Below, piece by piece: positions 38,833 through 48,912 of a stretch of 52,193 nucleotides of DNA. The DNA is taken from positions 1 through 52,193 of IMG/VR virus record IMGVR_UViG_3300044568_005649; one strand, written 5' to 3'. Each line of letters starts with the position of its first letter. Within the stretch, counting starts at the first letter, position 1. This stretch comes from a virus. The notes below the pieces were generated by a model. It was not told where the DNA came from and did no database searches. It saw only the letters and a program-made list of their open reading frames with translations. Both the position numbers and the translations under genes were made by a program.

Positions 38833-41385
38833 CTACTCACTATCACTAAAGGGAACCGAGGATGTCGCATGAAGCGACGTGTTCCCAGAGAAGGAGGTGG
38901 ACCCGGTGAAGACGTTCGTGACTGGGTAGGAGTTGAGCATTGTCCCGCCCTTCTTGCTTCCTGGCAGTTTTGTAGCTTTGGCTGTCTTGGTAGCGAGAGC
39001 TTGCGACGCCTGGAGCATGTGAGCCGGCTGTCCGAACTTGTCATTGCGGAAGACGAAGCGTGGGTACACCCCGTCGTCGATCGGGAAAGACCTATCGTCC
39101 AACATCACCACCTGACGGGGGTACTTCCACCAGTCTACGTAGTCGTCTGTAAGCTTGTAGTTGGTCACAAAGCTGCTAGTGGACTGTCGTGTCCTGTCCG
39201 GAAAGCTTCCTGTCGCGAGCGGCGCGTGGTAGTTCCGCATCGTCGTCTGGAGGGGATCCAGCAGGAACTCATCTAAGATGGGATCATCCGAATCCGGCCG
39301 AAAGACGGCATTGGACTTGCTCTGCTGGGACCTCACGTTCTGGCGTCGCTCACCGTTGACAACTTGACTTCCGTAGAGAGTCAAAGTTGCTCTGCCATTC
39401 TCGATCTTGAGGAAGGAGCCGGTGATGCTGCTGGAATCTCTCATGAAGGGTGCTATGCCTGCATCGATTCCAAGGATCAGCTCATCGCCTGGAAGCAGAA
39501 TGATCGGCGTCTCCTTGACAGACTCACCTGCGATCTGAGCAGCGCCGCCGATGAATCTCGGATTGCCCGTGGTGCTTGGTTTCACGAGGGGTGTGTAGAG
39601 ACTTTTTTGGGACTTGCCCGCCTGCGGTGTGGGTCCGAAGATCGACATGAAAGATCTGGGGTCGGGATTGAACAGGCTGTTTTGTGTCTGTGTGGGATCA
39701 AAGAACCGCACTCTTGAGCGACTTCGCTCTAGATCAACTGTTGTCCACAGGTAGTCAGTTACATTCAGGAGCGTCGTGTAGGAGCTTGTCAGCGGAGAAA
39801 GGGAGGAAGTGGACTCGTATGTCTTGAACTGGGCCCTCGCAGTCCCCGCGAGATTGCCAGTCGTCTTGCCGGAGTAGTCAGCGGATCCTGCATATGCGCT
39901 GTCACCGATTGCAAGCGATCCAGCAGATCCGGGCCATGCGTGCTGGATGTAGTTGATCCTCCATCCATCCCTGCTTGTGATGCTCCCCACAGACTCGCTG
40001 TTCGACATAGTGGATGGGAAATAAGAAGCGCCACCAAGGCCACTTGTGTAGATGGACGGTGTGATCTCGAGTGTTACAGACCCCGTGTAGAGCATCGTCA
40101 CGGTGGGTGGGTTGGATCCCAGGCCCGATGCTACGCTCGTGTTGAAGTCGTGCTTGAACGCGGGTGTGTGGAACGGAAAGCCATTCGCCGTCGTCGTCCC
40201 AGCTGTGCCGAACAGCCCACTCTCGTAGGAGGGAGAGTTGTAGAAGCAGATAGAAGCCGACCCGATCAGGAATCTGTCTGACCCAGACACATCCGCTGGG
40301 CTGTCTCGAAAGAGGCTTCCCGACTGGTAGGCTATCGGCTGAGCGTTCCTCACCTGTCGGTACAAGAACACGACGTAGTTGTCCATGTCCCTGCAGTGCA
40401 GGTCATTTGCTGCGTAGGAGTCAGCTGCAGGATTGTAGTAGGAGGAAGAGCCGTGCATCCTCCTCGCGATAATCGGAATCTCTATCTTGATCTTCTCGAG
40501 GAGAAACGGCTGTGTGATGTAGTCGGACATCCGCAGCACGTTGTCAGACTTGGCGTGGTACTTGGAGGCACCGGGTGCCAGAAAGGTGGCGGTGGGTGTT
40601 CCGATCTTCGTGATCCCGAATCCGAGCTGCTGGACCTGTGTGAAGGCGAGGCTTCCTCCCATCCCACGCTGGTTGACATGGTTGGGAGGGATGAACTGAC
40701 CCGTGTAGTACACAGAGGACGTGATCGTGTTGACGTCGATCGGTGGGTATTCTCCAACGCTGCTAGTGAACGCATTGGCTGCTTGATCAGTCTTTAGGGC
40801 TGCACCCGTCTCAGGATCCACATTTCCGACCCCGTCCCAGCTGCCATCCTCAAAATTGTAGTAGTAGAAGCCCGTTCCTTCCTGCGAGAACTCTGTTGGA
40901 TCAGAGTTGATGTGACGCTGTGGGCACCTGTACATGTACGTCCCCGTCAGCGACGTGATGTCGACGCGAATGGACATGCGTGAGGAGAGGGGGCCTCGAA
41001 AGCTCTGCGGCATCCCAGGCGTGGGATCCAGGTAGAAGGACGTGGAATGGGATGATGCCACATCCAGGAAGGGTAGACTGGGAACTGCGCTGATGTTCTC
41101 GTGGATGTCTGATGATCCCGGTGTGGGTCGTCCCAGCGTCACAATGCCCGTTGTATTGACGTGAGGATGTCCCTGTGGAAGCATCACTGGGTAGAGAATG
41201 TCATTCGCCTGATCGAAGACGATCGTGCTGGTGTCCCTGAACGGCGACATCTTTGCGGCAGTGGACCTGATTCCGCGTTGAGGAGCCGGAAGAAGCCCAT
41301 CATTCACAGATAAAGGACGTGTGCTGTTCACGTCGACATCCCGGATTCTGATCCGAGGAGAGATCTTTGTTCGCGTTGAGCTCAT
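38833..41385 (-). CDS. Large hypothetical virion protein
   Basis: 850 residues, ATG at 41385 overlapping the next upstream gene's stop as ATGA. The sequence is rich in Ser, Thr, Gly, Tyr and Pro with many short beta segments (MSIRVDITSLTGTYMYRCPQ, GTGFYYYNFEDGSWDGVGNV, HCRDMDNYVVFLYRQVRNAQ). There is one conserved-looking region, ETPIILLPGDELILGIDAG. No family is named. The composition is that of an extended fibre or decoration protein. It lies in a row of baseplate and fibre genes. Confidence 0.75.
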   Translation of the reverse strand: MSSTRTKISPRIRIRDVDVNSTRPLSVNDGLLPAPQRGIRSTAAKMSPFRDTSTIVFDQANDILYPVMLPQGHPHVNTTGIVTLGRPTPGSSDIHENISAVPSLPFLDVASSHSTSFYLDPTPGMPQSFRGPLSSRMSIRVDITSLTGTYMYRCPQRHINSDPTEFSQEGTGFYYYNFEDGSWDGVGNVDPETGAALKTDQAANAFTSSVGEYPPIDVNTITSSVYYTGQFIPPNHVNQRGMGGSLAFTQVQQLGFGITKIGTPTATFLAPGASKYHAKSDNVLRMSDYITQPFLLEKIKIEIPIIARRMHGSSSYYNPAADSYAANDLHCRDMDNYVVFLYRQVRNAQPIAYQSGSLFRDSPADVSGSDRFLIGSASICFYNSPSYESGLFGTAGTTTANGFPFHTPAFKHDFNTSVASGLGSNPPTVTMLYTGSVTLEITPSIYTSGLGGASYFPSTMSNSESVGSITSRDGWRINYIQHAWPGSAGSLAIGDSAYAGSADYSGKTTGNLAGTARAQFKTYESTSSLSPLTSSYTTLLNVTDYLWTTVDLERSRSRVRFFDPTQTQNSLFNPDPRSFMSIFGPTPQAGKSQKSLYTPLVKPSTTGNPRFIGGAAQIAGESVKETPIILLPGDELILGIDAGIAPFMRDSSSITGSFLKIENGRATLTLYGSQVVNGERRQNVRSQQSKSNAVFRPDSDDPILDEFLLDPLQTTMRNYHAPLATGSFPDRTRQSTSSFVTNYKLTDDYVDWWKYPRQVVMLDDRSFPIDDGVYPRFVFRNDKFGQPAHMLQASQALATKTAKATKLPGSKKGGTMLNSYPVTNVFTGSTSFSGNTSLHATSSVPFSDSE

Positions 41386-42098
41386 CTCTTCAGACCGCCG
41401 TATGCTATTGAGTCCGTACCCACATCACAATTATCGTATGTGAAACCCCTCCCACGAGACCTTCTGCTGTCACCGAACTCACTTCCCTCTCGAAAGTACC
41501 TTCCAGTGTAGAAGACGCTATTCACGGGCTGAGAGTCTCTGAACGGCGCGGGCTGGGGTGCACTCAGCCCGGAGTAGCCCGTCACCGGGATCCCAAAGAA
41601 CTGGTCCTGTGAGTCGACGAAGGCATTTCCTGACGACCCCTGCTCTAGCACGTCGTACCAGTCTTCCTGCACGGGCGATGGGCGGCTGTTGACAGATAGG
41701 AATCCTATGTCACCCTTGATTGTCCGCTGGCCGGGAAGCTCGCCGTTGTCAGAGGTGAGAAGCGACCGTATTGCCAGAGGCTCAATCGCCCCGTTCCGCG
41801 TGGAGATGTCCTCACTGTGATAGGACTGGATCTCCTCGAAGGTCTGCCATCCCACATCGAGGATCTCAGCGGGCAGGATCCTCCCACGCTTGTCACTGAA
41901 GGGTGTGAGCGCGTCCTCCTGAGCGACAATCCCAAAGTCCTGGGTCTCAATGTAGAAGTCTTCCCTTCCCGAGAAGATGATTGGAAGGGAAGAAATAGCC
42001 CTCCGGCGTGAGATGTTCCTGATCTCCACACCCTGTGTGAAGCACTCGATGTCCTCGTACGTGACGGGTGTCTGCGAGTAGTCAATCTCACAGGACAT
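41382..42098 (-). CDS. Hypothetical virion protein
   Basis: 238 residues, ATG at 42098, three bases after the upstream stop. It begins MSCEIDYSQTPVTYEDIECF, then has ISSLPIIFSGREDFYIETQD, KRGRILPAEILDVGWQTFEE and a Gly/Ser/Arg-rich C-terminus (DSRRSRGRGFTYDNCDVGTD). No domain is recognised. Its tight coupling to the 850-residue protein downstream suggests that they work together, for example as partner and chaperone or as two fibre segments. Confidence 0.75.
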   Translation of the reverse strand: MSCEIDYSQTPVTYEDIECFTQGVEIRNISRRRAISSLPIIFSGREDFYIETQDFGIVAQEDALTPFSDKRGRILPAEILDVGWQTFEEIQSYHSEDISTRNGAIEPLAIRSLLTSDNGELPGQRTIKGDIGFLSVNSRPSPVQEDWYDVLEQGSSGNAFVDSQDQFFGIPVTGYSGLSAPQPAPFRDSQPVNSVFYTGRYFREGSEFGDSRRSRGRGFTYDNCDVGTDSIAYGGLKR

Positions 42099-42101
42099 TT
42101 C

Positions 42102-45100
42102 TTACCCCTTTGCGGATTTGGTTGGCGTGGTAGGCTTGCTTGCGGTGCTTCCTGTCGGATCTTTCACCTGGGCACTTGACTGCTGCGAGGAGGTCTTCTG
42201 CTTGTAGACATCATCGAAGTAGTACCTGACCCTTGCTCTCTCTGCCACGTGTGACTCAATGATGTAGGAGATCCCAAGAAACGTGCTGTTCATGGGTACA
42301 AGCTGAACGATCAGATCTCCGAGAGCGTCGCTGACCCACCTGAAGACTTCGTACATCGCCCTGAGGTCTGGCTTCGCGACCAGCCGGTTGAAGTAGATCC
42401 TCCGGAGCTGCTCCAAGTCCGGATAATCGTCCTCATTCAGCACACGGGGATCTCCGAGTGCAGCCTCAAAAAACTCCAAAGAGGATACCAGCTTGATGAT
42501 GTCGTCGTTGAGCGCGTCCACAGAAGATGCCTCAACTGAGAGGCGGTTGTCTGAGGTGGCGGTCTCGCTCCTTGTCTGCTCGTACAGCGGCGCCGGCAGC
42601 GAATCTGGGAAGTCAATGAGGTTCTCTGCCTCAGTGAAGGACCTGACCCTCACTTTCTCTGAGGTCTGCCTCACGTCGAATCTCGTTGAGACCTGTGTGA
42701 ATCTGTGAGGCTCTGGCTTTATGACCATCCTGCTCGGCTCGAACCCAAGTCCGAGTGCGTTCCTTCCCTGCTGGCTCATGTCGGTGATCAGGATGCTTCC
42801 TGTGACGTCCGATCCTGTCACGTCCTGGTCGAACGAGAGGTCCATCCGCAGCTTCTGGAAGGACCCAGAAGAAGTCGTGTTGAAACCGAAGTTGACGATG
42901 GGTGAGTCCACGCCGAGTGACCTGTAGCTTCTCGCGTGCTCTCTGAACTCTTCCGCAGACAGCGCCTTGGACCAGAATCTGGAGGAGTGCACTCTGCCCG
43001 AGAGCTGCGTGGTCAGGGGACTGCCCGTGTGGGCGTTGAGGAAGCTAGCTCCCACCCCAAGACTCTGGGACCCGAACACCACGAATGAACCGCTAGTGTT
43101 GTATTCTGACAAGTTTTGGAGGACGTTGTTGGAGTCATTTCCCTCGTCGAAGTATCCCGCGGTGTTGAAGTACGCGACGCTTCCTCCCGCAGTGACACGG
43201 GCACACCTCAGTGAGTATGAGGAGCTCGCAACGCGAGACTCATTGATGGGATCGTCGTCTCGCACTCTAGACAGAGCAACATGCCATCTGTTGCCGTCGA
43301 ACACATTCGCTCCGGTCAGGTGGAGGCTGATAGGCGATGCAGCTCCCGTCTTGTCGACTGCGACATATGCACTCACAGCCGGCGAGCTGCCGCCAGTCGC
43401 TGTGATGTTGAAGATCACACCGTGGCTCACGCTGGGCGACTGTGTACCGGTGACGTGAAGTCTGGCGAGGCTCTCTTCACCCCTGACTGTGGTCGTATTG
43501 AATCTGTACGAGGACTCGAATGTCCAGGATCCGGAAGTCAGGAGGCCATCTGAGCTTTGATTAGAGACACCGTGATAGAGGTTCGGTGCCTGCACCAGAG
43601 AGCCTGAGGGTTGTGGATATCCCACTTCTGTCCGTGATCCGCTCAGGTAGCTGCTGACCACATAGGGACGTGCAGTGGAGAATCCCTGCGGCGTGACCTG
43701 GCCTGCAGTCGATGCAAGACTTCCCGACATGTCGAGCGCTGCTGCGATCTCTATGACCTCATCCCGTATGAGGCTGAGCGGGATCTCAGCAGCGCCACCG
43801 TACTCTCGGATCCGAAAGAATGAGTTCGGAGCGATGCCAGCAGAGTTGAGAAGGGCCTTGATTCCTGCGTGCGTGCCCTTCGATGTCACAATCTCACGAA
43901 TGTTTGTCAGGACCCGCCGAAAGATGCTGTTCTGGACGGACTTCAGAGCCTGCTCTGCGGGCCTGTCCGTCCTCATCATCTCACCCAGCAGGTACTGGTC
44001 CAGGTCGCTTCCCTTGAAGAGATTCGGTAGCTGGATGCCGTAGTAGTTCGCCAGGAACGGGAGGAACTGGCTGGAGACGGAGTTGTTTGGGTCGTAATCG
44101 ACAAATGTCAGGCGAGAGAAGTGATCGTGAAAGATCTTGATCTCATCGAACACCTTGGCGTAGATCAGGAGCATCGCGGTCATTATTTGGACTGGGCTCA
44201 TCGTGCCCGATCCTGGGATGCTCAGCCCCTGGATCACGTCGCCTATCTCACCCTGCACGTCCTGGAAGCTGAGGGCCTGCTGTCCTTCCAGGAAGTAGTG
44301 CTGCGGGATGAGGCGAATGATGTAGTTGGGATTCTCCTCATCGTAGAGCGATCCCGATGTGAGAAGATCCTGGTTCATGTCCTGTGTGGGACCAAAGTCA
44401 GGAAAGAGGACAGGAGAGAACCTCGTGGTCTCTCTGGAGAGGGGTGATGATCCTGTCACTCTCTGCGCGTTGGTGTATCCTGTGATCTTGCCGTGCAGGC
44501 AGTTTCCCGAGCTGTCAAGTGTGACAGAGGCCTGTGCGTGTCCTCCTGGAGGCTCGTTGAGCTTGTAATAGAGGACCAACCCATCGGAATTGACATCGTC
44601 ATCGGCAAATGCCGGATAGGACTCATCGTACCTGAGATCCTCAGGTGTCCGAATTGAATGGTAGACCCGAAAGTCATCAACAGCAGCATTCAGTGTCTGA
44701 GTGGGTGTGACCACACCTCCCAAGAAGTTGAAGGAGGACCCAGAGGCGATGGTGAATGTGCTTGCCTCGAGTGCAGTTCCCAGCCAGACTGCTTCTGAGG
44801 AGGTCGCAGCCAGTGCGCCGTTGTCGTAGATCTCGATCGAGGAGGTGATTCCTGACGGGAGGTAGACTGCAGCCAGATGGTGAAACTTTCCCTTCTCGAT
44901 CGCAGTCTGCGCGGAGGAGCTCACTGATCCTGAGCAGATAGTGAAGCAGAGACTAGAGGATGTCGACGAGCTGCTCTGGCTGAGGAACAGCGTCAGGCTG
45001 CAGGCTTGATTCCTGTAGTATTGGGCTACAACCTGGTTGCTATTTGCAGTTGCAGACGGATTGAGGTACAACTGGAATGAGAACGGCCCACCGGCAGGAT

Positions 45101-45572
45101 CGAGGACAGCATTTCCAGCCCGATTTGAGGAGAAGTCAGGGAACTCCGCGCCGGTGGAATCCTTGATCTTGATGTGAGAGGTTCCAGCAAAGTCGTAGTA
45201 TCCCACAGACTTAGGGAACTTGTCGTACACATACTTCTCGAATCCGCTCAGACGCGACATGTACGTCCGAAGGTCCATCTTCGTCCCATCAAATGGGAAC
45301 TCGTTCACGATGTGGAGGAAGGCGGCATTCACTTTGGAGGCGCCTGAGTCGAAGAACGTGTGGTTCTCGAACAGCGACCAGTCGATGTCGAGGTCCTGGG
45401 ACGTCCTAGCAGCCCCCTCAGCGAGCTGGGATAGGGCTTCCTGCGAGTCGGTCGGTGTCCCGCCGCCATCAGCGTTCCGGTGTCTTACTCTCGACTCGCT
45501 TTGGTCCAGCGACTCTCGCATTCCAATCTGGAGACTTGGCCTCGGAACAGAGGTCGCCGGTCGCTTGAGCAT
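42102..45572 (-). CDS. Large tail/baseplate protein with two LamG-like domains
   Basis: 1156 residues. The ATG at 45572 shares a base with the upstream TGA. LamG-like region 1 (about 150-360) has GGPFSFQLYLNPSATANSNQ, KGKFHHLAAVYLPSGITSSI, and AAVDDFRVYHSIRTPEDLRY. Region 2 (about 680-920) has GSWTFESSYRFNTTTVRGEE, GNRWHVALSRVRDDDPINES, and SGRVHSSRFWSKALSAEEFR. Between them a helical stretch (about 440-600) has GTMSPVQIMTAMLLIYAKVF and LDQYLLGEMMRTDRPAEQAL. The C-terminal part reads LEQLRRIYFNRLVAKPDLRA and AMYEVFRWVSDALGDLIVQL. LamG domains often bind sugars, so adsorption to host surface glycans is the likely role. Confidence 0.82.
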   Translation of the reverse strand: MLKRPATSVPRPSLQIGMRESLDQSESRVRHRNADGGGTPTDSQEALSQLAEGAARTSQDLDIDWSLFENHTFFDSGASKVNAAFLHIVNEFPFDGTKMDLRTYMSRLSGFEKYVYDKFPKSVGYYDFAGTSHIKIKDSTGAEFPDFSSNRAGNAVLDPAGGPFSFQLYLNPSATANSNQVVAQYYRNQACSLTLFLSQSSSSTSSSLCFTICSGSVSSSAQTAIEKGKFHHLAAVYLPSGITSSIEIYDNGALAATSSEAVWLGTALEASTFTIASGSSFNFLGGVVTPTQTLNAAVDDFRVYHSIRTPEDLRYDESYPAFADDDVNSDGLVLYYKLNEPPGGHAQASVTLDSSGNCLHGKITGYTNAQRVTGSSPLSRETTRFSPVLFPDFGPTQDMNQDLLTSGSLYDEENPNYIIRLIPQHYFLEGQQALSFQDVQGEIGDVIQGLSIPGSGTMSPVQIMTAMLLIYAKVFDEIKIFHDHFSRLTFVDYDPNNSVSSQFLPFLANYYGIQLPNLFKGSDLDQYLLGEMMRTDRPAEQALKSVQNSIFRRVLTNIREIVTSKGTHAGIKALLNSAGIAPNSFFRIREYGGAAEIPLSLIRDEVIEIAAALDMSGSLASTAGQVTPQGFSTARPYVVSSYLSGSRTEVGYPQPSGSLVQAPNLYHGVSNQSSDGLLTSGSWTFESSYRFNTTTVRGEESLARLHVTGTQSPSVSHGVIFNITATGGSSPAVSAYVAVDKTGAASPISLHLTGANVFDGNRWHVALSRVRDDDPINESRVASSSYSLRCARVTAGGSVAYFNTAGYFDEGNDSNNVLQNLSEYNTSGSFVVFGSQSLGVGASFLNAHTGSPLTTQLSGRVHSSRFWSKALSAEEFREHARSYRSLGVDSPIVNFGFNTTSSGSFQKLRMDLSFDQDVTGSDVTGSILITDMSQQGRNALGLGFEPSRMVIKPEPHRFTQVSTRFDVRQTSEKVRVRSFTEAENLIDFPDSLPAPLYEQTRSETATSDNRLSVEASSVDALNDDIIKLVSSLEFFEAALGDPRVLNEDDYPDLEQLRRIYFNRLVAKPDLRAMYEVFRWVSDALGDLIVQLVPMNSTFLGISYIIESHVAERARVRYYFDDVYKQKTSSQQSSAQVKDPTGSTASKPTTPTKSAKG

Positions 45573-47077
45573 CAGGACACCCTGAACTTGGGTGAGACGC
45601 CATCGAGGACCAGCTCCTCACCGAGGTCTCTCACCAGGACTCGAAACTCATAGGTCTTCCCCGCAGTCAGGGCGTCCATGTGAAAGTCGAAGTACATGCC
45701 GTCTTCAGCCGATGAAACTCTCGTCGCATCATTGCTGGTCATGAAGGGAATCACAACATCGCCTGAGACCGCGTCCTTGACACTGTAGTGGACATTTGGG
45801 TACACACTCCCGTTGTTCTCTCGTGGGTACCTGCTAAAGACCACCTTCTCGTCCAGATCCTCGATGAAGAGGATGAATCGAGGTGTCTCCTCGTGTGTGT
45901 ACTCTGCCTTGCAGTTTGTGACCCGAGCGTACAGCGATCTAGTCTGGGGCTTGTAAGAGTTTGCTTCCGGCGTGTTGATGATGAGCGTGCCGGTGTGATA
46001 GCCGACCGTGCCGTCGTTCGATCCCCACACCTCAGTGAAAGAGGCAGAAGTGGTGGTCTTGAGGTGCGAGAAGAGTGGCGCGGTGAACCTGTCAACGGCG
46101 AGAGAGGCGACATACAGCCCAGTCCTCGGTATGCTGCCGATGGTGGCCTGCGAGACGTTGTACGACCGTGTGTAGGATCCCGATGTGAGCTTCAGCGTCA
46201 TGCAGTTGCTGCCGGTGATAGCCACCGCGGCAGATCCTGACACGATGTTTGCCAGTGTTCCCCTGGAGATCGAACTGAGGAAGAGGGACCCAGAGGTGTT
46301 GAAGACCATGTTGGCGTGGTTGTCCCGCACGGAGTCGTCGATCGACACCTCCAACTGCGGTCTCTTGCTGGGGGATGAGGCGTGCCGTGAGGCGAACCTT
46401 TTCACGAATCGTGTTCGATCATCAGTCTCTTCCGAGCCGCTGAACGCGATCCTGAAGCCGCAATCAGGCAGAAACCCAGCCAATGTAGCAGAGACGATCT
46501 TGGTGACATCAATCACCAGATCCTCAGGTCCAGTGAGCGTCTGTTTTGCCACCACAGACTCTAGGCCAGATCCAAAGTTCGCTGTGCTAATGATGTCGAT
46601 CGCCGCTGAGCCTGCAGCTCCCACCGCGCTGGCACCGATCCCGCTCCAGAGGAGTGGACCGCCACTCCCGTAGGATGCAGTCAGAAAGTTTGCGACATCG
46701 ATGTCGTCGAACCTGATGATGTCCCTTCCCACACCCTCGTCGAACGACTTGGAGAGTGGGTGAAGGTCAAGCGTGAAGTTGGTGGGAGTTGGGCTGCCGC
46801 CGTAGACATCCTTCAGCTTGAGCTTGCACTTGAAGCTTGCGCTTCCCGGATCGATCAGGCTTCCTGTCAGCTTCCTAATGGGCTCGAGGTCGAACTTCAG
46901 CAAGATTCGAGTCAGCTCAATCGGCGTCGGATCTCCGGAGAGTGTAGACTCGTTGTAGAGCTTGAAGAGGTCAAGGGTTCCCGCAGCTCCAACATTGGCG
47001 TCGGTCGCCCGAAGCTGTGTGCTGATCACGCGATTCGTGATGTACGTGTCTGCAGAGGCAGAGATGATTTTGATCAC
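45572..47077 (-). CDS. Virion protein with DNRLRE-like N-terminal domain
   Basis: 501 residues from a GTG at 47077 that overlaps the gp6-like gene's stop as GTGA; the open frame upstream to 47140 lies inside that gene. It starts VIKIISASADTYITNRVIST, followed by NVGAAGTLDLFKLYNE and RILLKFDLEPI. This is the pattern of DNRLRE/disaggregatase-related beta domains found on surface and tail proteins. The rest is beta-rich, with KTYEFRVLVRDLGEELVLDG near the end. It sits between the wedge protein and the LamG protein and may link fibre to baseplate. Confidence 0.75.
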   Translation of the reverse strand: MIKIISASADTYITNRVISTQLRATDANVGAAGTLDLFKLYNESTLSGDPTPIELTRILLKFDLEPIRKLTGSLIDPGSASFKCKLKLKDVYGGSPTPTNFTLDLHPLSKSFDEGVGRDIIRFDDIDVANFLTASYGSGGPLLWSGIGASAVGAAGSAAIDIISTANFGSGLESVVAKQTLTGPEDLVIDVTKIVSATLAGFLPDCGFRIAFSGSEETDDRTRFVKRFASRHASSPSKRPQLEVSIDDSVRDNHANMVFNTSGSLFLSSISRGTLANIVSGSAAVAITGSNCMTLKLTSGSYTRSYNVSQATIGSIPRTGLYVASLAVDRFTAPLFSHLKTTTSASFTEVWGSNDGTVGYHTGTLIINTPEANSYKPQTRSLYARVTNCKAEYTHEETPRFILFIEDLDEKVVFSRYPRENNGSVYPNVHYSVKDAVSGDVVIPFMTSNDATRVSSAEDGMYFDFHMDALTAGKTYEFRVLVRDLGEELVLDGVSPKFRVS

Positions 47078-48909
47078 TGCGTGTTCCCTGTAATGTCGTA
47101 GTCTGGGTATTTCAGCTCGAAGATCGACCCCTGTGGGCATCTGACGACACCCTTCGACGTCTGGTACGAGGGGTTGAAAGAGCTTGAGCTGTACTCACGT
47201 CCGGAGACAGTGCCAGAGATCGACTTTATCTGGACGTTGCTCAGGTTCGAGACACCCGACGTGTTGACGATCACGTTCATGAGGTCACCGAGCACAATGG
47301 GCTGGCTGATCTGGAAGTTAGTGGTTGCCAGGAGGGTCTTGAGGCGCGTGTTGATAGCCTGGAGGACAGTGCGCTTGTTCTGGTCGTACTCCACAGTGAC
47401 TGTGTAGTCGACTGTGTAGTTGATGATCCGCGCATCGAGAATGTCGATGTTGTCTGAGATCAGCCTGAACTGGTTCAGGTAAGTCCTGAGGTTCTTCTTG
47501 TGCGTGTCCGGCGAGACGATGATCTTGCTCTCAGCGTCCCTGCTGCAGATGTAGAGGTTGGTCACAGCCGGATCCACACGGCTCGGTGCGACACCCGCCC
47601 TGTAGGCTCTTCCGTAGGAGGCGGGCATCGTGTACACGCGCGAGAGGAGATCTGGCACGCTCACGATTCGATTCTGAGCGTTCCTGGCAGCCGGCACTCT
47701 AATCTTGAGGTCGTCTATCGTGGGAGCGGAGTCTCCGCCCCTCGCGCCTTCCTCGTTAGTGACAGAGATCGAGGCCCTAACGCGCGAGTTTGTCGCCTGG
47801 CTGGACGTGTTGGGGAACCTGAGGCTGAGCCGCGTGAACTCAGTGACGGTGTCAGCATCGACATTGTGATCGACGCCTCCTCCGTACCTGTACTTGATTG
47901 TGAGAGTCGTGCCTGTGGGAGAGTAGCCCAGTGTGCTCGTTCCCAGGATGGAGCTGGGATCAATTGCCACACGGGACACCTGCTTCCTCCCAAAGAGGGG
48001 CAGGGCGACCTGCCCCGGATCGGGAATGATGTCATTGTCCAGCGACTGGGCATCTCCCGATCCGAACTGGAGAGTGGTGATACCGCTTCCCAGCGACATA
48101 GTCGCGGTGAACCTGTAGGGCGCTGGAATGAGCTCTAGGACGTACGGGGCCAAGTCCTGGTCGGGACCAGAGTTGAGGACAGAGCTGAAGACGGAGTCCT
48201 GTGAGAGGGCGTCCACCTCGTAGTACCTGTTCCCCTCTGTGTCGAAGACGGAGATGATCTCGGTCACGTTAGAGTTTGAGAGCGAGATGGTGCGAAACGG
48301 CGTGAAGGCGCTGTCAACTGTGAAGTTCTCAGATGTCTGGCGTCCTGAGAGACATGTTGCTGTCCGGGACACGATGTAGGTGGCAGGATTCTGTGAGGAA
48401 TCTCTTGTTCCCACCTCGTAGGTCGACACGAGCTTTCTGTTGAGCTTCTTGGCGTAATCGATATCGTCGTCAATCTCAAACGGAATCCCACTCTTGCTGA
48501 CGGCTGCAGATCCACCGATGAGAACAGGCAGGTAGTTCTCATCGGGTGAGTAGGACCCATCGGTGACTGCGGCAGGAACGACGAATGAGATCTGGATGTC
48601 TACGATGGCAGGCGAAGCGCCCACTACCTTCACGCCTGCCATACGCAGCAGGTTCTGGATGTTCTTCGTCTCAACTGCTGTGTCTACACTCAGCTCGCGA
48701 AACTGGTGATCCAGATAGTAGGCGGATACATCGCCTGCGTAGGCTGCCATGTCGAGGAACATTCCTCCGACAGACGCCTCGGAGAAGTCCTGGATTCGAT
48801 CGGGAAAGTAAGACTTGACGTACCGAAGTAGATCAGCACGCAGGGAGTCAAAGTCCTTGTTGAGATAGGACCTTGTCTTCACCGACCTGAGGTTGTTTTT
48901 GATTGACAC
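47074..48909 (-). CDS. Baseplate wedge protein (T4 gp6-like)
   Basis: 611 residues, ATG at 48909, four bases after the gp25-like gene. The N-terminal region LNKDFDSLRADLLRYVKSYF, PDRIQDFSEASVGGMFLDMA, AYAGDVSAYYLDHQFRELSV is the typical start of gp6/baseplate J-like wedge proteins of T4-type phages. It continues ETKNIQNLLRMAGVKVVGAS. The C-terminal part (about 480-590) shows VDYTVTVEYDQNKRTVLQAI, NTRLKTLLATTNFQISQPIV and LGDLMNVIVNTSGVSNLSNV, which fits the J-type dimerisation domain. T4 gp6 has 660 residues. It forms the inner ring of the baseplate. Confidence 0.9.
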   Translation of the reverse strand: MSIKNNLRSVKTRSYLNKDFDSLRADLLRYVKSYFPDRIQDFSEASVGGMFLDMAAYAGDVSAYYLDHQFRELSVDTAVETKNIQNLLRMAGVKVVGASPAIVDIQISFVVPAAVTDGSYSPDENYLPVLIGGSAAVSKSGIPFEIDDDIDYAKKLNRKLVSTYEVGTRDSSQNPATYIVSRTATCLSGRQTSENFTVDSAFTPFRTISLSNSNVTEIISVFDTEGNRYYEVDALSQDSVFSSVLNSGPDQDLAPYVLELIPAPYRFTATMSLGSGITTLQFGSGDAQSLDNDIIPDPGQVALPLFGRKQVSRVAIDPSSILGTSTLGYSPTGTTLTIKYRYGGGVDHNVDADTVTEFTRLSLRFPNTSSQATNSRVRASISVTNEEGARGGDSAPTIDDLKIRVPAARNAQNRIVSVPDLLSRVYTMPASYGRAYRAGVAPSRVDPAVTNLYICSRDAESKIIVSPDTHKKNLRTYLNQFRLISDNIDILDARIINYTVDYTVTVEYDQNKRTVLQAINTRLKTLLATTNFQISQPIVLGDLMNVIVNTSGVSNLSNVQIKSISGTVSGREYSSSSFNPSYQTSKGVVRCPQGSIFELKYPDYDITGNTQ

Positions 48910-48912
48910 GAA